Shown here: piece by piece, positions 61,725 to 64,000 of the stretch
Layout: every line of letters starts with the position of its first letter
How positions within the stretch are numbered: the first letter of the stretch is position 1
Assembly (NCBI RefSeq): GCF_000685965.1
Contig: NZ_JMLE01000006.1
Span: 62,001 to 126,000 of the forward strand
Direction of reading: 5' to 3'
Length of the DNA: 64,000 bases
DNA from: Arthrobacter sp. UNC362MFTsu5.1
GTDB lineage: Bacteria; Actinomycetota; Actinomycetes; Actinomycetales; Micrococcaceae
Program-made: the position numbers and the translations under genes
The notes under the pieces: generated by a model
What the model was told of the DNA's origin: nothing
Database searches by the model: none
The model's input: the letters and a program-made list of their open reading frames with translations, nothing else

Positions 61725-64000
61725 ATGTTTGAGCGATTTACGGACCGTGCCCGTCGCGTAGTTGTGCTTGCCCAAGAAGAGGCACGCATGCTGAACCACA
61801 ATTACATCGGTACCGAACACATCCTCTTGGGTCTGATCCACGAGGGTGAGGGCGTTGCCGCCAAAGCTCTGGAGTCCTTGAGCATTTCGCTCGACGGCGT
61901 ACGCGAGCAGGTGCAGGAGATTATCGGCCAGGGCCAGCAGGCCCCGTCCGGCCACATCCCCTTCACCCCGCGCGCCAAGAAGGTGCTGGAGCTCTCGCTC
62001 CGCGAGGCACTGCAGCTGGGCCATAACTACATCGGCACGGAGCACATCCTGCTGGGGCTCATCCGCGAGGGTGAAGGTGTGGCTGCCCAGGTGCTGGTGA
62101 AGCTCGGAGCGGACCTCAACCGCGTCCGCCAGCAGGTGATTCAGCTGCTCTCGGGCTACCAGGGCAAGGAGACCACCGGCGCAGGCGTCGGGGCCGGCCA
62201 GCCGGAAGGAACTCCTGCAGGTTCCGTGGTCCTGGACCAGTTCGGCCGCAACCTGACCCAGGCTGCGCGCGAGAACAAGCTGGACCCGGTCATCGGGCGC
62301 GAACAGGAAATGGAACGCGTCATGCAGGTCCTTTCCCGGCGCACCAAGAACAACCCCGTGCTCATCGGCGAACCCGGCGTCGGCAAGACCGCCGTCGTCG
62401 AAGGACTCGCCCAGGCGATCGTCCGCGGGGACGTCCCGGAGACCATCAAGGACAAGCAGCTCTACACGCTGGACCTTGGATCCCTGGTGGCAGGCTCCCG
62501 GTACCGCGGTGACTTCGAAGAGCGCCTGAAGAAGGTGCTCAAGGAGATCCGGACCCGCGGCGACATCATCCTGTTCATCGACGAGATCCACACCCTGGTG
62601 GGTGCGGGTGCCGCCGAAGGCGCCATCGATGCCGCGTCCATCCTCAAGCCCATGCTGGCGCGAGGCGAGCTCCAGACCATCGGCGCCACCACGCTGGATG
62701 AATACCGCAAGCACATCGAGAAAGATGCAGCGCTTGAGCGCCGCTTCCAGCCGATCCAGGTCAAGGAGCCTTCGGTGGCGCACGCCATCGAGATCCTCAA
62801 GGGCCTGCGCGACCGCTATGAAGCGCACCACCGCGTGACCATCACCGACGGCGCCCTTGCCTCGGCAGCCAACCTGTCCGAACGCTACATCTCGGACCGC
62901 TTCCTGCCGGACAAGGCCATCGACCTCATCGATGAAGCCGGTGCACGCCTGCGCATCCGCCGCATGACCGCTCCGCCGGAGCTGAAGGCCATGGACGAGC
63001 GCATCGCCGAACTCAAGATGGAGAAGGAGTCCGCGATTGACGCGCAGGACTTCGAAGGTGCCGCCTCGCTGCGCGACAAGGAGCAGAAGCTCATTGCCGA
63101 GCGTGCCGAGAAGGAACGCCACTGGAAGACCGGCGGCATGGACGACATCTCCGAGGTGGATGAGGATCTCATCGCCGAGGTGCTGGCGAATTCCACCGGT
63201 ATTCCCGTCTTCAAGCTGACCGAGGAAGAGTCCTCGCGACTGCTGAAGATGGAAAGCGAACTGCACAAGCGCGTCGTCGGCCAGGACGAGGCCATCAAGG
63301 CCCTGTCCCAGGCAATCCGCCGCACCCGTGCAGGCCTGAAGGACCCCAAGCGTCCGGGCGGTTCGTTCATCTTTGCCGGCCCCACCGGTGTCGGCAAGAC
63401 CGAGCTCGCCAAGGCCCTCGCGGAGTTCCTGTTCGGTGAAGAGGATGCCCTCATCACGCTGGACATGTCCGAATACTCCGAGAAGCACACGGTGTCGCGC
63501 CTCTTCGGTGCCCCTCCGGGCTACGTCGGCTACGAAGAAGGCGGGCAGCTGACCGAAAAGGTCCGCCGCCGTCCGTTCTCCGTAGTGCTGTTCGACGAAG
63601 TGGAAAAGGCCCACGCGGACCTCTTCAACTCACTGCTGCAGATTCTGGAAGACGGCCGCCTGACCGACTCCCAGGGCCGCGTGGTGGACTTCAAGAACAC
63701 GGTGATCATCATGACCACCAACCTCGGCACCCGGGACATCTCCAAGAGTGTCGCCACCGGCTTCCAGTCCGGCACGGACACGCAGACCGGCTACAACCGG
63801 ATGCGCGCCCGGGTCACTGAAGAGCTCAAGCAGCACTTCCGCCCCGAGTTCCTGAACCGTGTTGACGACGTTGTGGTCTTCCCGCAGCTGACCCAGGACG
63901 AGATCATCGAGATCGTCGACCTGTTCGTTGGCCGCCTCGAGAAGCGCCTCAAGGACAAGGACATGGGCATCGAGCTCACCAAGGCTGCCAAGGTTCTCCT
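61725..64000 (+). CDS. clpC: ClpC ATPase of the Clp protease, 3' end outside window
   Basis: Hsp100-class unfoldase that feeds proteins to ClpP. The 758 codons visible cover two N-terminal repeats (each with [13 protein letters not shown]), AAA domain 1 (Walker A G-E-P-G-V-G-K-T near 215), the UVR-like middle segment ([12 protein letters not shown]), and AAA domain 2 (Walker A G-P-T-G-V-G-K-T near 552), up to the start of the C-terminal subdomain. The window ends in mid-gene. The ATG at 61725 gives [11 protein letters not shown], the standard ClpC start. Confidence 0.96.
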   Translation, partial: MFERFTDRARRVVVLAQEEARMLNHNYIGTEHILLGLIHEGEGVAAKALESLSISLDGVREQVQEIIGQGQQAPSGHIPFTPRAKKVLELSLREALQLGHNYIGTEHILLGLIREGEGVAAQVLVKLGADLNRVRQQVIQLLSGYQGKETTGAGVGAGQPEGTPAGSVVLDQFGRNLTQAARENKLDPVIGREQEMERVMQVLSRRTKNNPVLIGEPGVGKTAVVEGLAQAIVRGDVPETIKDKQLYTLDLGSLVAGSRYRGDFEERLKKVLKEIRTRGDIILFIDEIHTLVGAGAAEGAIDAASILKPMLARGELQTIGATTLDEYRKHIEKDAALERRFQPIQVKEPSVAHAIEILKGLRDRYEAHHRVTITDGALASAANLSERYISDRFLPDKAIDLIDEAGARLRIRRMTAPPELKAMDERIAELKMEKESAIDAQDFEGAASLRDKEQKLIAERAEKERHWKTGGMDDISEVDEDLIAEVLANSTGIPVFKLTEEESSRLLKMESELHKRVVGQDEAIKALSQAIRRTRAGLKDPKRPGGSFIFAGPTGVGKTELAKALAEFLFGEEDALITLDMSEYSEKHTVSRLFGAPPGYVGYEEGGQLTEKVRRRPFSVVLFDEVEKAHADLFNSLLQILEDGRLTDSQGRVVDFKNTVIIMTTNLGTRDISKSVATGFQSGTDTQTGYNRMRARVTEELKQHFRPEFLNRVDDVVVFPQLTQDEIIEIVDLFVGRLEKRLKDKDMGIELTKAAKVL

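Noticed and set aside
61620..63614. Long open frame of 664 codons on the minus strand
   Set aside because: It lies entirely antisense to clpC, whose plus-strand product is unmistakable; long antisense frames are usual at this GC content.

Overview
The window is high-GC DNA of an actinobacterium. Gene content and order point to the Micrococcaceae (Arthrobacter / Pseudarthrobacter type). The best evidence is the housekeeping block dacB - zinc metalloprotease - tilS - hpt - ftsH - folE - folP - folB - folK - DUF3180 - two PH-domain proteins - DUF2520 protein - panC, followed by lysS, lsr2 and clpC. Other signs are the Lsr2 nucleoid protein, frequent GTG and TTG starts, stop/start overlaps (ATGA, GTGA) and few hairpins with a T-tract. 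No tRNA, rRNA, CRISPR array, prophage or complete insertion sequence was recognised.

Layout. 1-21.4 kb is a mosaic of small independent units: a cut methyltransferase, glycerate kinase, two membrane proteins, a stress-type SDR with an acidic partner, a uracil permease divergent from a RutE-like nitroreductase, a 2H phosphoesterase tail-to-tail with phosphoglucomutase, a NERD protein, a peptide/H+ symporter, a peptidase E-amidase pair, rhodanese, prephenate dehydratase, a lipid kinase, seryl-tRNA synthetase and a HAD phosphatase. It holds two decayed genes: the fossil of an APH-type phosphotransferase and a frameshifted AbiEi-like gene.

21.4-34.1 kb is a carbohydrate-utilisation locus of two divergent operons. 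The minus-strand operon encodes a 2-hydroxyacid dehydrogenase, a binding protein, two ABC permeases, a YesL-like protein and a GH35 beta-galactosidase broken by a frameshift. The plus-strand operon encodes a heparinase II/III-like lyase, a DeoR-HTH/LacI-sensor regulator, a ThuA-like protein and a DUF2264 protein. Together they suggest uptake and breakdown of a galactose- and uronate-containing oligosaccharide. The shared 165-bp promoter region carries two candidate operators. This is the strongest candidate for a little-described system here.

34.1-40.5 kb holds a SatD-like protein, an unrecognised ORF, phosphoketolase, a DUF429 protein, a carboxylesterase and inorganic pyrophosphatase. 40.7-54.6 kb is the conserved cell-wall, purine-salvage, FtsH, folate and pantothenate block. 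54.7-59 kb holds a DHA2 drug exporter and three tandem paralogous alpha/beta hydrolases. 59.1-64 kb holds lysS, a small membrane protein, lsr2 and clpC, which runs off the right edge.

Two long intergenic palindromes (39960-40025 and 56218-56273) belong to one family and show compensatory base changes in the stem. Other strong hairpins lie after serS, after rutE, and between the acidic protein gene and uraA.
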